26,317 nt of DNA, from the IMG/VR virus record IMGVR_UViG_3300043772_000538, positions 1-26,317 of that record; one strand, given 5' to 3'. Origin of the DNA: a virus. Position numbers and translations under genes: made by a program. Positions within the stretch are counted from its first letter, which is position 1, and the number at the start of each line of letters is the position of its first letter. This document shows, one piece after another, positions 1 through 9,727 of the stretch. Under the pieces are notes generated by a model. It saw only the letters and a list, made by a program, of their open reading frames with translations. It did not search any database and was not told the DNA's origin.

Positions 1-3000
1 GCCTCGGGGGACGCGCCGGCCAGGTCCATCACTCCTTCGATGGCGGCCAGCTGCTCTCCGATCACGCGGCTCATCTCGGCATTGGGAGACTGCACCAGGC
101 GAACGAGGTTGATCTTGGCAGGCGCCGCAGGGGCAACCTTCTTTGGCCCGAACTGTGTCCCCTTGAACCGGCCACGGATTACGTCCTGGGCAAGTTTCAG
201 GGTGGTCGGCGAGTAGTTCAGGAACCCGTCGCGGATCGTGCGCCAGTGGGCGTACTTCGGGAGGTCGAGACCCTCCTCGATCGCCTCTGGATCGGGCTCT
301 TCTTTGGCGTCCATGGCTTCCTGGTACTGAGCGCGAAGCTCTTCGTTGCCGGCTGCGCTAGCCATCATAACCGCCCATCCGGCGTTGAACTCAGCCTGCT
401 TGACGGCGTCCTCGGTAGCCTTCTGGACCTTGGCCTGGGTCGCAGGCTTGGTCATCAGCGCTAGGCGCTCGTCGGCCGTGAGCTTTCGATTCGGAGGCTG
501 GGGAGGCTCGGTAACCCCAAGCATCCGCGCGTTCTGGATGATCTGCTCGATAGCTTCATTCTCAATCTCGCGTTCCTGTTTCTCCTTCTGAGTTTTCGGC
601 TTCTTGGTAGTCAGGCGCGCCTGGACAGTGCGGTAAACGCGGCCACCGGTATCGGCCAGTGCCAGGACTCCAAACCGATTCAGCATCTCCCGGAGGTCAG
701 GCTTCTCGCCAACGATCTTCTGGATATCGGCCTCGGTAAACTGACCACGGAACTCGGTCATGATCTTGTCCATCACACCCTTGACGCTCTCACCGTTGAA
801 GCTGTCGTAGATGGCTGATGTAAGGAATCCGCGCACATTGCGAGCCATGGCCACGAAGTCCTTCACGGACGCCCTCAGGCTCGCCAGGTTAATACCAAAC
901 TGGGACGCCTCAGACTGACCGATCAGGTAGAGTTCATCTCGGGTATCAGGGCTGAATGCCTCGGATGCGCCGAAGTGGTTGCGGAGCGACTGGATTAGTT
1001 CTGCGATGGTATCGCTGCGGCCATCGGCCTTGGCCTTGGCGATCTTCTTTTTGGCGACCTCGATCAGCTTTCTTCCAGCCGCCTCCTGGTCAACCCCATC
1101 GACAGGCGCGAAGAGGGTGTCTCCCACTTGGCGGAACTTTACACCCGCCTCGTTGAACGCATCAACCGCCAGCTGGATACCAGCGTTTACAACCTCAGGA
1201 GTCCTAGACCGTCGGCCGGCGACAGTGTCCTCGTATGCGCCACGCTTGGTGGTTACAGGCTTGCCGGGCGTACTGTAGATCACACCGAAGTCGCTGCTAT
1301 TCGCACGCTCCGGCAAGGTGGCTACATCAGCGATAACCTCTGGTGTGGGCTCGACCGTAGATCCTTGAGCGCGGTCCCAAGCGTACTGCAACGCCGGACT
1401 GAGCTTCATTTGCAGGCTGGTCGCCCATCGTGAGGCGCTCTGGATGCCGGAGAGGATTGCTTTGGACGCCAGATTGGTAAGGGTTTCAAGAACCCGGCGC
1501 GCAGAATCCTCGGGCGTCGGGCCTTCAGTGATGCCAGCCTTGGGAGTGATAGACTCGACGAACTGGGCGATAGCGTCGGAGACTTCGGCGACGGCGTCGC
1601 TGAGGTCATCGAAAGAGGGGGTGAGGCGTACTGTAGGCCCACTTGGATCTGACGACAGCTGCCAAAACGAAACCCTTCCAGAAGCCTTTGGATTGCTTGC
1701 AACGATAATGTTTCCAGAGGTCCGCACGTCTCCAAAGTGCTTACGAACCTCAGCAACGTAGTCGGATGTCTTCTTGTTGTTCTGGAATCCTTTGGATGTT
1801 CTGCGGCCATTGCCAGATCGGTCACCCTCGTAAATTTGGAAGTAGGCAACTCCGTTGGGCTCAAGCGCCTGAGCAGCCTGAAGAATGACATTGTCTCTAG
1901 CGGGAGCCTCAGCAACGACATTCAATACGTTAGGGACGGTCGTGGTTCCAAATCGCTCGCCTGACTGCAACCGATTGACAGCTGCACGATTGGATTCAAC
2001 GCTTCGATTGAACGGATCAAACGGAACACTCTCCGTGACACCCCGCTCGCTCTCAAGGTACTGCTTCCCGAGGTCGAACTTACCGGCACCAATGTCCAGG
2101 TTTTTGCCGCGAGGAACGAAGATCTTACTCTTAAAGACTGCGGGGATCTGGGCCAGTGAAGTGTCGGCTGAGGAGACGTCTTGAGACGGTTGATCTGGCA
2201 TGAGGCTAATCAGCCGGTTAGACAACTCGGCATCATTGACAGGGTCATTTGGGTAACTTTGCCGTGCCTGTGCAACCGCCTGGCGAATTGCGCGATCCAC
2301 AGCCATGCCGGTGTGAATCAACCCCTTGGCGATCTGAAGGGCCAGCTTCGCCAGCGGCGTTAAAAGCAACGGATCCGAGTATTGATTTTCGTCGATGTTC
2401 CTAGTGATCTGATCAATGGCATCAATCGCTGATTTGCCGGCCCGTTGAATCGGACTTTCGTCAAAGAGATTCATCTGCGCCTTATCCTGGGCAGCCTTAG
2501 CTTCAGCAGCGGCGCGGGCTTCAGCTTGAGCCTTTTCTCTGCGAGCCTCCAGGTCGATGCCTTCCTCTCCAAGCAGGGTAACCTGTTCGGATTGCGTGCT
2601 GGTAATCAGATCACCCTGGTTTTCTTTAGCTGTAAGGCGGGGTTTGCGTTCGGCGGGCGCAGCCGGCCCTTCGGTAGGAAATTCAAACGCATCTCCGCCT
2701 CCGCGATCAGGAGGTTCATCCACGAAGATCGTGTCGTATTCCGTCAGTTGCTGAGCTCCAAATTTATCGCCATCGCGAATCGTGTAACCTCCATCTGGAG
2801 TAACAACTGTAACCTCGAATTGCTCGCCTTGAACCGAGAACTTGTCTCCAAGCGCAAGGCTTCCAACTGATATTTGAATAGGTCCATCTGGTTCTCCAGC
2901 ATTCTGCATCCCCTCAGTTTGAGCATCAACGAACGCATCATCCTGCGCCTGTAAGAACGCATCGAGACCCATCGCTTCTTTGGCGCCGGCTTCCGCTGCC

Positions 3001-6000
3001 TTAGTTTCCTCTTTAGCAGCAGCGACGTCTCCTTTGCGACCGCGTGCTGCCTTCTTAACTTCATCCCAGAACTCAGACACGCTCATGTCCCCATACTTAC
3101 CGGGGTTTTGCATGGCAAGCTCCTGGAGGAGTACGTCTGGCAGATTCCGGCTTGTTGTTCCGCGCGACCTTCCTGCGAAGATTTTATTGAAGTACGCATC
3201 CAGTTTTGGAGCGTCGTCGTAGAGGTCTCTGATCCTATTTAGGCGTCCTTCATTGTTGGCCTGCGTTTTAGACATGACGCCACCGAGAGCAATAATGTCA
3301 TCAAGGATGTCTCCTTTGAACGCCCACGCGCGGGCTTTGTAGCGCTTCTTAGGAGCGGCAGGTGTAGCTGGAGGTGTGGGGACAACAGGAGGTGTGGGTG
3401 CCACCGGAGGCGTCGGCTCCTTCTTCGTCAGGTCCTTCTTGGCCGCCTCGGCAGCATTAGCCCCTGAGAACGACTCATCCTCGAAATTGAAGTTCTTAAT
3501 GTTGGTAGCGGTAGCTCCCACCTCTCCTTGAACCAGCGCGCCCATGTCCCTCATGCGGCCACCAACTCGGGTCGCCAGTTCGCGCTCAAACGGAATGTTG
3601 TCCGCGAAGAGCCACATCATCTGGGCTTTACCTCTGAGTCCGTAGCGCGCAGACCGCAGCGACACCTGCTCCACCTGAGATGCGGTCCACGGCAAGTTGA
3701 CGTTGATCTGGGTTGTCGGGTGCGTTCCAGTCTTGTCGTGTAACGATAGCCCTGTGCCGCCCTTAGCCATCGTGGCGACCAGGACCATAGGCTTGTCGCC
3801 GCGCCAGAGTTCGAGATTCTTCTGGGCCCGCGCATCTGTCACCGAACCCGTGAAGATTGCGACATCGTTGGCGCCAATCTCGTTTTTGATCACGTCTTCA
3901 GCGGACGGTATCGAAATTACAGTGGTGTCAATTCGCTCCATCGTCGCTTCCAGCACGTTAATTATGCCGTCTGACAGCAACCCTTGGTAATCCGAACGCT
4001 TCGGCTTTTCGCCTCCCGTCCTCTCTGCTATGGCTTTGGCTCGCTTGAATTGCTCCTGGAGCCTCAGCTGCTCTTGAATGTCGATGCTTCTCTCTGCCTT
4101 GGTCTCAACGAATATGATCGGCCATCTTCCGGCACTGAGGGCCCGGCGTGCTTCGCTGATTGCGTTCTTGATCTTAGACGCTTCCAGCAGGCGCTTCTTG
4201 TAGTTGATGATCCACATCTTTTCAGTGCCATCGAGGGAGCCCTTTTGAGCCTCGGCTTCAGCCGCAAACGCATTGTAGGTGTTGGTCCATTCTTCATCCC
4301 CTTTGATGGGCACCAGGCGCGAATCAACTTGGCTTGCTGGCAGTCGGGTCTTTCGAGCCGTGAAGATACCTTCCTTGCGGAAGAAATTTCTCGCCGCAAT
4401 TTGATCCTGCTCGTTGGTTTTAGTTGGGAACCAAATGGTTCGGACGATGTTTCCTCCGCTGTCCCTACTCGGTGTCGCACCGTACGCAAGAGCGAACTGT
4501 TTGTAATCACCGTTGAACGAATCAAAGATTCCAGTGTTCAGTAGGTAGGCCGTCTGAGTCGGGTTCTCGAACGGCGTCGCGGTTGAGAAGATCGGGAACT
4601 TGGTCTTAAGAATCCACTCTTGAGCCTTCTTGGCCTGCTCTGATCCGCTTCCAGCCAGGTTCTTGATCGCGTGCGCTTCGTCGAAGATTATCACGTCTGA
4701 GTCTTCCGCTTGGAGATCCTTCATCTCCGAGTAGGTGATAAACTTCACGGGGCCGATATTGTAAGCCTTGAGATCCTGTTTGATCTGCTTAATCAACCCT
4801 TGATTGAGGGTCACGTAGATGATCTTGCGGGCGAAATAATTATCCTTTATCTCGCGAATAGCAGCCCCCAACACGAAGGTCTTTCCGGTTCCAGGTGCGC
4901 TGGAAAGCATGAAGAACGGCCGGGTGTCTCGTTCCGCAAACGCTCGCACTATCATGGCCGCGTCTTCAATCTGCTCATCTCCAACTTCTCTCGGGATGCC
5001 AAACTCTTCGCCTTGGCGGATAAGCTCCTGAGTTCCTACGTCAAGATACTTGTCAACGCCTCCGTCCAATCCGCTTCGGTCGGGCCGGTTGTCCGCATTC
5101 TCTCGGAGTTTTCGGAGTTCAACATCACGGGAATAAGCCGGGCCACTACTTCTTTGTCCGCCAGCAGCTCCCGAATCAGCTCTTGATCGCTCGATAAACT
5201 GCCCAAGACCGGCGGCAGAGATCGTGTAGAACTTGTCATTCCCGATTTGGGAATATCGTCCGCCGGCATTGGTAAGTTCTTCTTTGCGGTCGTAAGTCTT
5301 ACCCCGGAGGGTGATGCTACCATCTGGGTTCTGCCGGGCGTTAATCTTGAGGCCAGTGAGGAAGGATTGGTTTTCATCGGTAAGGATTGCTTCGGCTTTC
5401 GCTCTCTCTTCTGTGACCGCGTTCTGGTATTCCGGCAGTGAGTTAATGTAGTCGCCAACTTGGCGCGAGCGCGACCCAAGGGCGGCGCTCCTGGTGCTTC
5501 GGACCAACCACATAGCGTAGTCCGGCTGTTGCGCGAAGAGGTCTTTGACTAAGAGGGCGGCGTACTTCCCGTGGCTAACGTTTTGGTTGGCGATTGCGGG
5601 GGTAGCAGCAGGGGCGGGGCGGGGTGCGGGGGCGGGGGGCTTAGGCGCGGGCGCGGCGGGCGCAGGTTTAGGTGCAGCGGGAGTCGCCGCCGGCGCAGGA
5701 ACCAGCGCGGCCCTCAAGGCTTTAATGGTCCCGACGGGATCTAACTTTAGACCGCTGTTAACACCGCTCATCTGGCCGCTATCCATCCGCATTCCGATTT
5801 CGGATTGGGCAAATCCTTCCGCAGTTAGACGACCTCGTTCCGCTTGTGTTTGAAGTCTCTCCAGCTCGAAGTCCGCGTCTTTGTATAAAAGCGGGCTAAA
5901 CCCGTAATTCGGAGCCTCCGTGATCGTGTACCGGAAATCAGGCGCCACCTGGAACGGGGTTGGCTCCTGTGGCGCAGTAGGCGTTTCTGCCACGGCTGGC

Positions 6001-7514
6001 GTTTCTGCCACGGCGGGGGTCGCCGCAGCTTCAGGCTTAGTCCACCCCGTGGTCTCATCGAACTGAAACCCAGCATCTTGCAGCTGGCGAATACGGCCAA
6101 CAAAACCCTCGAAACGAATCAACTCTTCATCAGTAAGGAGAACATCAGTGACTGAGCCTTCTCCGATGGCGTCAACGATTGAGAGAAATTCCTGAGTCTC
6201 CTCAACCGTCAGCGGCTGGACTTCGGTGGGAGTAGCAGAGACCGATGTCTCGGAGGCAGCGACCGTCTCAGGAGCAACAGCGGTAACTTCGACTGGGGTC
6301 TCCTCATCAGCTACGTCGGTCTCCAGAGCCATGTCTGGAATCTTGGCTTCTTCATCTGCCGGCACAACAGCCCTACCTGGAGGTACGAGCTTAATCGGTC
6401 CAGAAGGCGCGCCGCCGGAGTTGATGCCAGCAAGGGTGGCGGTGGCGTTGGGGAGTGGGAGGTTGGGATCGCCGCCGATAGCAGCGACGCCGGCTGCTTG
6501 GCGGTCGATGATTTCCTGAAGGCGCTGCCCTCCAGGTGCAGGCCCTTCGACAAGGCGTTGCTCCTGGATCTGGCCCATCCTACGAACTCGTCCATAACGG
6601 CCTGCTCCGCCAGTCACTAATCCAACCAGGCCACCTACCGTTCCGCCGACTGAAGTCGAATCATAAACGCCTTCGCTTAGTTTCTGATCGGGGTTGTAAG
6701 TCTTCCTGGCGACTGCGTTGCCAAGCCATTGCTCTGACCCCTCCTGACCAGCTTCTCCGACCAACGGTTTTAAGATATCTTCTAGGAGGTTTTTTCCTGC
6801 CTTGCCCGCTATCGCCTGATTGATTGCCGGCACCGCTCCGATAGCTCGCTCCGTAAGCCCACCAATCGGCGCAGTGTAAAAAGCCGCTTGGTACTGTTTG
6901 GTAGGCTTTTCAGCTTGTAGGCGATTGACCTCTGTTATGTTCCCTTCAGCCAATGCCTGCGCGATCTTGGCGTCGTAAAACTGGCCAGCGCGTTGAGCCG
7001 CATCTTCTGCGGTGCTGAATGCGTAAGCCGCTTGCCCGACACCAGGCACTATCGACACAGGAAGTGACCCTAGTCCGCTGGCGACCTGGGTGAGAAAATC
7101 ATCTTCTCGAAGGGGATTGACTGGGAATGCTTCTCTTGCGCCCTCTTGAAGCGCCTTGCCCATCTGGAATGTCGGGCTGGCCTCAAGCATCGCTGCACGA
7201 GCCATGGTTTCCTCCGGCGACACCTCCTTGACGCGCTTTTCCCAGGCTGCCTGCCTACGTTCGTAGGCCGCCATCGCAGCTGGGCTTTCAGCCTGTGCTG
7301 CTGAGATTAATGGCGCTGGCTCTTCGAGGCCTACACGCGTCAGGCCCATCATACCTCCACCGACCATGCGGCCACCTTCGCGCATGAGGGCGTTGCCAGC
7401 AGCGGGCAGCGCGCCTTGATCAATAGAATCAACAAGCTCTTGAAGCTCTTGGTCAGTGGCATCATCGGGAACCTCGATCAGGCCGATGTCCTGGATATCA
7501 ATGAGCTTAGGCAT
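1..7514 (-). CDS. Giant polyvalent protein: SF2/SNF2-type helicase plus SAM methyltransferase (C-terminus off window)
   Basis: At least 2504 residues in one uninterrupted frame from an ATG at 7514, open at the left edge. Residues 14-31 read EVPDDATDQELQELVDSI, a short N-terminal motif common in phage injected and polyvalent proteins. Residues about 253-305 hold a Glu/Gln patch and a Gly-rich hydrophobic stretch. About 643-675 resembles the ExoX C-terminal-like module (HGKYAALL...DYAMWL). About 738-765 resembles a small KALGGRW-type domain. The helicase follows: Walker A APGTGKT (873-879), DEAH (945-948), STATPF (about 977), GGTGLSLHD (about 1250) and an arginine motif RSARYGLRG (about 1287). 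About 1543-1595 looks like a small beta-barrel. The methyltransferase starts with LDIGAGKFD (about 1806) and DPFNRS (about 1832). The C-terminal 600 residues are helical and unassigned. Phage P1 DarB, which also joins a methyltransferase and helicase, is packaged and protects injected DNA. That role is inferred here. The start lies 3 bases after the upstream stop, with no Shine-Dalgarno sequence. Confidence 0.88.
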   Translation of the reverse strand, partial: MPKLIDIQDIGLIEVPDDATDQELQELVDSIDQGALPAAGNALMREGGRMVGGGMMGLTRVGLEEPAPLISAAQAESPAAMAAYERRQAAWEKRVKEVSPEETMARAAMLEASPTFQMGKALQEGAREAFPVNPLREDDFLTQVASGLGSLPVSIVPGVGQAAYAFSTAEDAAQRAGQFYDAKIAQALAEGNITEVNRLQAEKPTKQYQAAFYTAPIGGLTERAIGAVPAINQAIAGKAGKNLLEDILKPLVGEAGQEGSEQWLGNAVARKTYNPDQKLSEGVYDSTSVGGTVGGLVGLVTGGAGRYGRVRRMGQIQEQRLVEGPAPGGQRLQEIIDRQAAGVAAIGGDPNLPLPNATATLAGINSGGAPSGPIKLVPPGRAVVPADEEAKIPDMALETDVADEETPVEVTAVAPETVAASETSVSATPTEVQPLTVEETQEFLSIVDAIGEGSVTDVLLTDEELIRFEGFVGRIRQLQDAGFQFDETTGWTKPEAAATPAVAETPAVAETPTAPQEPTPFQVAPDFRYTITEAPNYGFSPLLYKDADFELERLQTQAERGRLTAEGFAQSEIGMRMDSGQMSGVNSGLKLDPVGTIKALRAALVPAPAATPAAPKPAPAAPAPKPPAPAPRPAPAATPAIANQNVSHGKYAALLVKDLFAQQPDYAMWLVRSTRSAALGSRSRQVGDYINSLPEYQNAVTEERAKAEAILTDENQSFLTGLKINARQNPDGSITLRGKTYDRKEELTNAGGRYSQIGNDKFYTISAAGLGQFIERSRADSGAAGGQRSSGPAYSRDVELRKLRENADNRPDRSGLDGGVDKYLDVGTQELIRQGEEFGIPREVGDEQIEDAAMIVRAFAERDTRPFFMLSSAPGTGKTFVLGAAIREIKDNYFARKIIYVTLNQGLIKQIKQDLKAYNIGPVKFITYSEMKDLQAEDSDVIIFDEAHAIKNLAGSGSEQAKKAQEWILKTKFPIFSTATPFENPTQTAYLLNTGIFDSFNGDYKQFALAYGATPSRDSGGNIVRTIWFPTKTNEQDQIAARNFFRKEGIFTARKTRLPASQVDSRLVPIKGDEEWTNTYNAFAAEAEAQKGSLDGTEKMWIINYKKRLLEASKIKNAISEARRALSAGRWPIIFVETKAERSIDIQEQLRLQEQFKRAKAIAERTGGEKPKRSDYQGLLSDGIINVLEATMERIDTTVISIPSAEDVIKNEIGANDVAIFTGSVTDARAQKNLELWRGDKPMVLVATMAKGGTGLSLHDKTGTHPTTQINVNLPWTASQVEQVSLRSARYGLRGKAQMMWLFADNIPFERELATRVGGRMRDMGALVQGEVGATATNIKNFNFEDESFSGANAAEAAKKDLTKKEPTPPVAPTPPVVPTPPATPAAPKKRYKARAWAFKGDILDDIIALGGVMSKTQANNEGRLNRIRDLYDDAPKLDAYFNKIFAGRSRGTTSRNLPDVLLQELAMQNPGKYGDMSVSEFWDEVKKAARGRKGDVAAAKEETKAAEAGAKEAMGLDAFLQAQDDAFVDAQTEGMQNAGEPDGPIQISVGSLALGDKFSVQGEQFEVTVVTPDGGYTIRDGDKFGAQQLTEYDTIFVDEPPDRGGGDAFEFPTEGPAAPAERKPRLTAKENQGDLITSTQSEQVTLLGEEGIDLEARREKAQAEARAAAEAKAAQDKAQMNLFDESPIQRAGKSAIDAIDQITRNIDENQYSDPLLLTPLAKLALQIAKGLIHTGMAVDRAIRQAVAQARQSYPNDPVNDAELSNRLISLMPDQPSQDVSSADTSLAQIPAVFKSKIFVPRGKNLDIGAGKFDLGKQYLESERGVTESVPFDPFNRSVESNRAAVNRLQSGERFGTTTVPNVLNVVAEAPARDNVILQAAQALEPNGVAYFQIYEGDRSGNGRRTSKGFQNNKKTSDYVAEVRKHFGDVRTSGNIIVASNPKASGRVSFWQLSSDPSGPTVRLTPSFDDLSDAVAEVSDAIAQFVESITPKAGITEGPTPEDSARRVLETLTNLASKAILSGIQSASRWATSLQMKLSPALQYAWDRAQGSTVEPTPEVIADVATLPERANSSDFGVIYSTPGKPVTTKRGAYEDTVAGRRSRTPEVVNAGIQLAVDAFNEAGVKFRQVGDTLFAPVDGVDQEAAGRKLIEVAKKKIAKAKADGRSDTIAELIQSLRNHFGASEAFSPDTRDELYLIGQSEASQFGINLASLRASVKDFVAMARNVRGFLTSAIYDSFNGESVKGVMDKIMTEFRGQFTEADIQKIVGEKPDLREMLNRFGVLALADTGGRVYRTVQARLTTKKPKTQKEKQEREIENEAIEQIIQNARMLGVTEPPQPPNRKLTADERLALMTKPATQAKVQKATEDAVKQAEFNAGWAVMMASAAGNEELRAQYQEAMDAKEEPDPEAIEEGLDLPKYAHWRTIRDGFLNYSPTTLKLAQDVIRGRFKGTQFGPKKVAPAAPAKINLVRLVQSPNAEMSRVIGEQLAAIEGVMDLAGASPE
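3364..3417 (-). repeat. Three tandem 18-bp units coding a Pro/Thr linker
   Basis: Three imperfect 18-base units (3364-3381, 3382-3399, 3400-3417) code for PTPPVA-like hexapeptides in the giant protein. They lie between the end of the helicase and the next helical domain, so they most likely encode a flexible interdomain linker. Confidence 0.8.
5590..5702 (-). repeat. Low-complexity Pro/Ala-rich linker coding segment
   Basis: A very G-rich stretch on the plus strand that codes on the minus strand for about 35 residues of almost only Pro, Ala and Lys. It lies just before the ExoX-like module of the giant protein (residues about 605-641) and separates the N-terminal region from the enzymatic part. 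It is probably an extended linker. Confidence 0.8.
5981..6016 (-). repeat. Two tandem 18-bp units in the giant gene
   Basis: Two adjacent 18-base copies that differ at one position (5981-5998 and 5999-6016). They code for repeated AVAETP-type hexapeptides and look like replication slippage in a linker. Confidence 0.8.
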
Positions 7515-7517
7515 GAC

Positions 7518-8486
7518 TTATTTAGTGAGGACAAGTTTGCCGTTGATCGGATCTCGTTTCCAGACTCCTTTTACCTCAAGCGCGGGGGCCGCATTTGTTG
7601 CGGAAGGTAAACCGGGAGGCGCAACAAGCCTATCAAGTCCAGCATCTACCTCCTCCTTTGTGTACTTCATTTCAGTTTCGTTTCCTTCAGCATCTTTCAC
7701 CTTGACGGTTTTAACGAAAACCGGCCGATCTGACTTCGTTGCTTTAGGTATCTTTATAAGGGCTGTTTTGCCTCCTCCAATGTCAATATATTGATATCCT
7801 TCTGGAGGTTTTTTAAGAGAAGTCCTTGCAGGCGGTTGAACTAAAGTTTCAGGGACACCTTGTGTTTGCCTAATCTCATTCAACACGTTTAACTCAGTGT
7901 CTTGTGACGGCCCACTGATTGCTGGCTCAAGATCTGCCGGTATCGCTTTCGGTTGCAGTAACATCCCCCCTTGCGACGCCAGAACCTTTTGAAGCGCGAT
8001 ATCGTTCTTCAGATTTTCCACCATCCCTAGCGCCACGCCCCTCTGATATGATTTGGATTTAAGGATATTAGGGTCAATTCCCTCTAGTGGTTTTCCAAGG
8101 GCTGCGGCTAATCCAGCGGTCTCGTTAAATATGTTTTGACTTTCAGATTCTTCTAATTTGGCGGCAGATGCAATCAGGTCAATGTTTCCTTTTGCATCAC
8201 GGACAAGGCTTTTTCCAAATTTAAGTCCCAGCGTGTCGTCACGCTGCTTTGCTGCTAACACGTCTGCGTCAGTTCGCCGTTTTAACTCATCCGCGCGCCC
8301 TGTTGCCGCCAACGCCGCCGCCTCTCGCCGCTGGTCAACCAGATCCTGATAATACTGCCCTCGCATCCGCGTCTCTTCAGCACGCTGCGCTGTTGCTTCC
8401 TCCCTGGCCTGGCGTTGATTCGCCAGCTGCACGCCTTGGAGGTACGACTGCCCGATGTTTTCGAGTCCTGAGAAGGGGTTTGCCAT
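7518..8486 (-). CDS. Coiled-coil phage protein, putative internal virion or ejection protein
   Basis: A 322-residue protein starting MANPFSGLENIGQSYLQG. Residues about 15-80 are rich in Gln, Arg, Glu and Ala with heptad-like spacing, suggesting a long helix or coiled coil. The rest is mixed, with a basic beta-like region near the C-terminus (about 230-320). I do not recognise a defined family. It sits between a glycine-rich internal virion protein and the giant polyvalent gene, the place where podoviruses often encode proteins ejected with the DNA, so a virion-internal role is inferred. The ATG is 6 bases beyond the stop of the gene before it. Its TAA is 3 bases from the start of the giant gene, which suggests coupled translation. 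A weak AAGGA lies too far upstream (about 15 bases) to be convincing. Confidence 0.75.
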   Translation of the reverse strand: MANPFSGLENIGQSYLQGVQLANQRQAREEATAQRAEETRMRGQYYQDLVDQRREAAALAATGRADELKRRTDADVLAAKQRDDTLGLKFGKSLVRDAKGNIDLIASAAKLEESESQNIFNETAGLAAALGKPLEGIDPNILKSKSYQRGVALGMVENLKNDIALQKVLASQGGMLLQPKAIPADLEPAISGPSQDTELNVLNEIRQTQGVPETLVQPPARTSLKKPPEGYQYIDIGGGKTALIKIPKATKSDRPVFVKTVKVKDAEGNETEMKYTKEEVDAGLDRLVAPPGLPSATNAAPALEVKGVWKRDPINGKLVLTK

Positions 8487-8492
8487 AAAATT

Positions 8493-9263
8493 TTAGCTTA
8501 GTCCTTGGCGACCGTAACCTGTCGGCATTCCAGTTGAATAATTCCAATCACCACCTGTGCCAGCATTAGCGCGAGTTTGCGCCCCCAGCTGCGCGAATCC
8601 AAGGTTGGTTAACCCTGATCCAAGCGATCCGAATGCCTGACCAGCAACTCCAGTTGCGCTCGGCATACCGGCAACACCAAGCAGCGCCTGTTGCTGGGCG
8701 CCACGCTCACCGCCTCGCAGGGCTGCTATCTGTTGCGGAGTGAACTCGTAGTTGGCTAGCGGTGCCATTGGTGTGGTTCCGATTATGTTGGCGAATTGTT
8801 GTTCACCGAGTCTTGCGGCTTCATAAGAACCCCGACCAAGGTCTCGAAGAACCAAATTCTTCCCGGCTCCACTTCCGGCAAACCCTTTCTCAAGAGCTTG
8901 ACTGGCCGCTCTACGTTGAATCTGCGCCGCGACATCAGGTGGTAGTTCTCCTCGAAGCAGCGCTAGCGCGTTCTGCGTGCGCTGAGCTTGGCCTTCCTGA
9001 TAACCAGGAATCTGAATGCCGAGTGACTCCAGCAGCTGGGCGCGACTAATCGCATTTCGCTCAGCCTCCATTTCACGGGCACGAGGCGCGTTTAGGGAGG
9101 ATTCTCCCATCACTGAGCCAATGTTGATTCCCGGGAGGTTAGCGGCGTCACGGCCTTGCCGGCGTGCTGCGCTGGCAGACGATGCCGACATACCGGCACC
9201 AATCCCTGCCGACACAATTCCGCCTGCGATTACTGGCCCAACTGCTGATGCGAATATTGACAT
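8493..9263 (-). CDS. Gly/Ala-rich putative internal virion protein (gp14-like position)
   Basis: 256 residues. The N-terminus (about residues 8-30) is hydrophobic and glycine-rich, AGGIVSAGIGAGMSAS, like the membrane-active N-termini of small podovirus ejection proteins. The middle (about 60-160) is rich in Arg, Gln and Ala with helical character. The C-terminal 90 residues are Gly/Gln-rich low complexity. Family membership cannot be proven by eye. The position next to the coiled-coil and giant genes and the composition support a T7 gp14-type internal protein, but this is an inference. The start overlaps the end of the cupin-like gene by 34 bases in another frame. A GAGGG lies about 18 bases upstream, too far for a usual ribosome binding site. 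An alternative is a generic structural protein with no membrane role. Confidence 0.75.
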   Translation of the reverse strand: MSIFASAVGPVIAGGIVSAGIGAGMSASSASAARRQGRDAANLPGINIGSVMGESSLNAPRAREMEAERNAISRAQLLESLGIQIPGYQEGQAQRTQNALALLRGELPPDVAAQIQRRAASQALEKGFAGSGAGKNLVLRDLGRGSYEAARLGEQQFANIIGTTPMAPLANYEFTPQQIAALRGGERGAQQQALLGVAGMPSATGVAGQAFGSLGSGLTNLGFAQLGAQTRANAGTGGDWNYSTGMPTGYGRQGLS

Positions 9264-9727
9264 AGTAAGTATTGATTTTCCCTCACGGACGCAATGTCGT
9301 TCAGGATGTCTTCGTGATCCGTCTTATTGCTGGGGTTTAAGTGGACCGTCGTCCAAGTGGTATCTTCATGGATAAACAGCACACGGCGGGTTCCTGGCTT
9401 CGTGATGCCAGAATACGGCGCTACGTAGGTGACTAGACCTTCGTTCTCGCTAATGACCGTGACCCTGCCTTTGGTGATGAAGAACGGGTTGTCGAACTTA
9501 TGGATGCGACTGGTTACGATTGACCCAGCCGGCATGAAGATTTCACGCACGTACATCCCCTCTGGGAACGTGTGTTTTAGCGGACACTCCTGTTGAGGAA
9601 GATTCGCCACAAACGCTTCCCATCTGTCCAGACGATCGTCGAACGTGATAGTTTCATCCGTCAGGATGTCGAGCCACGTCACCGGCTGCGTCGCTACTGG
9701 AAGCTCTTCGGTAATCAGGGTCATCAT
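9230..9727 (-). CDS. Cupin-like small phage protein
   Basis: 165 residues. The central part (about 60-130) reads as a small double-stranded beta-helix: EIFMPAGSIVTSRIHKFDNP, then KGRVTV, then a GITKPGTRRVLFIHEDT strand pair. Histidines at 76, 120 and 129 could form a metal site. Similar cupin-like proteins are common among phage structural genes, but their role is not known to me. The start ATGATG overlaps the TGA of the adaptor-like gene. A GGTGGA five bases before the first ATG is one of the few Shine-Dalgarno-like sequences in the window. The 3' end overlaps the next gene by 34 bases. Virion association is inferred only from the neighbours. Confidence 0.8.
   Translation of the reverse strand: MMTLITEELPVATQPVTWLDILTDETITFDDRLDRWEAFVANLPQQECPLKHTFPEGMYVREIFMPAGSIVTSRIHKFDNPFFITKGRVTVISENEGLVTYVAPYSGITKPGTRRVLFIHEDTTWTTVHLNPSNKTDHEDILNDIASVRENQYLLCQYSHQQLGQ

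Noticed and set aside
1406-1921. 171-residue minus-strand reading frame
   Set aside because: It lies in another frame of the giant gene, is low-complexity and Ser/Arg/Leu-rich, and matches no pattern. The giant frame is uninterrupted here.
3364-6016. Tandem repeats as a CRISPR array or regulatory iterons
   Set aside because: They are 18-bp units with no spacers, in frame, coding Pro/Thr/Ala-rich linkers.
246-6823. Plus-strand reading frames of 60-190 residues across the giant gene, for example 3984-4544
   Set aside because: They are antisense shadows of a continuous, domain-bearing minus-strand frame. None has a recognisable domain.
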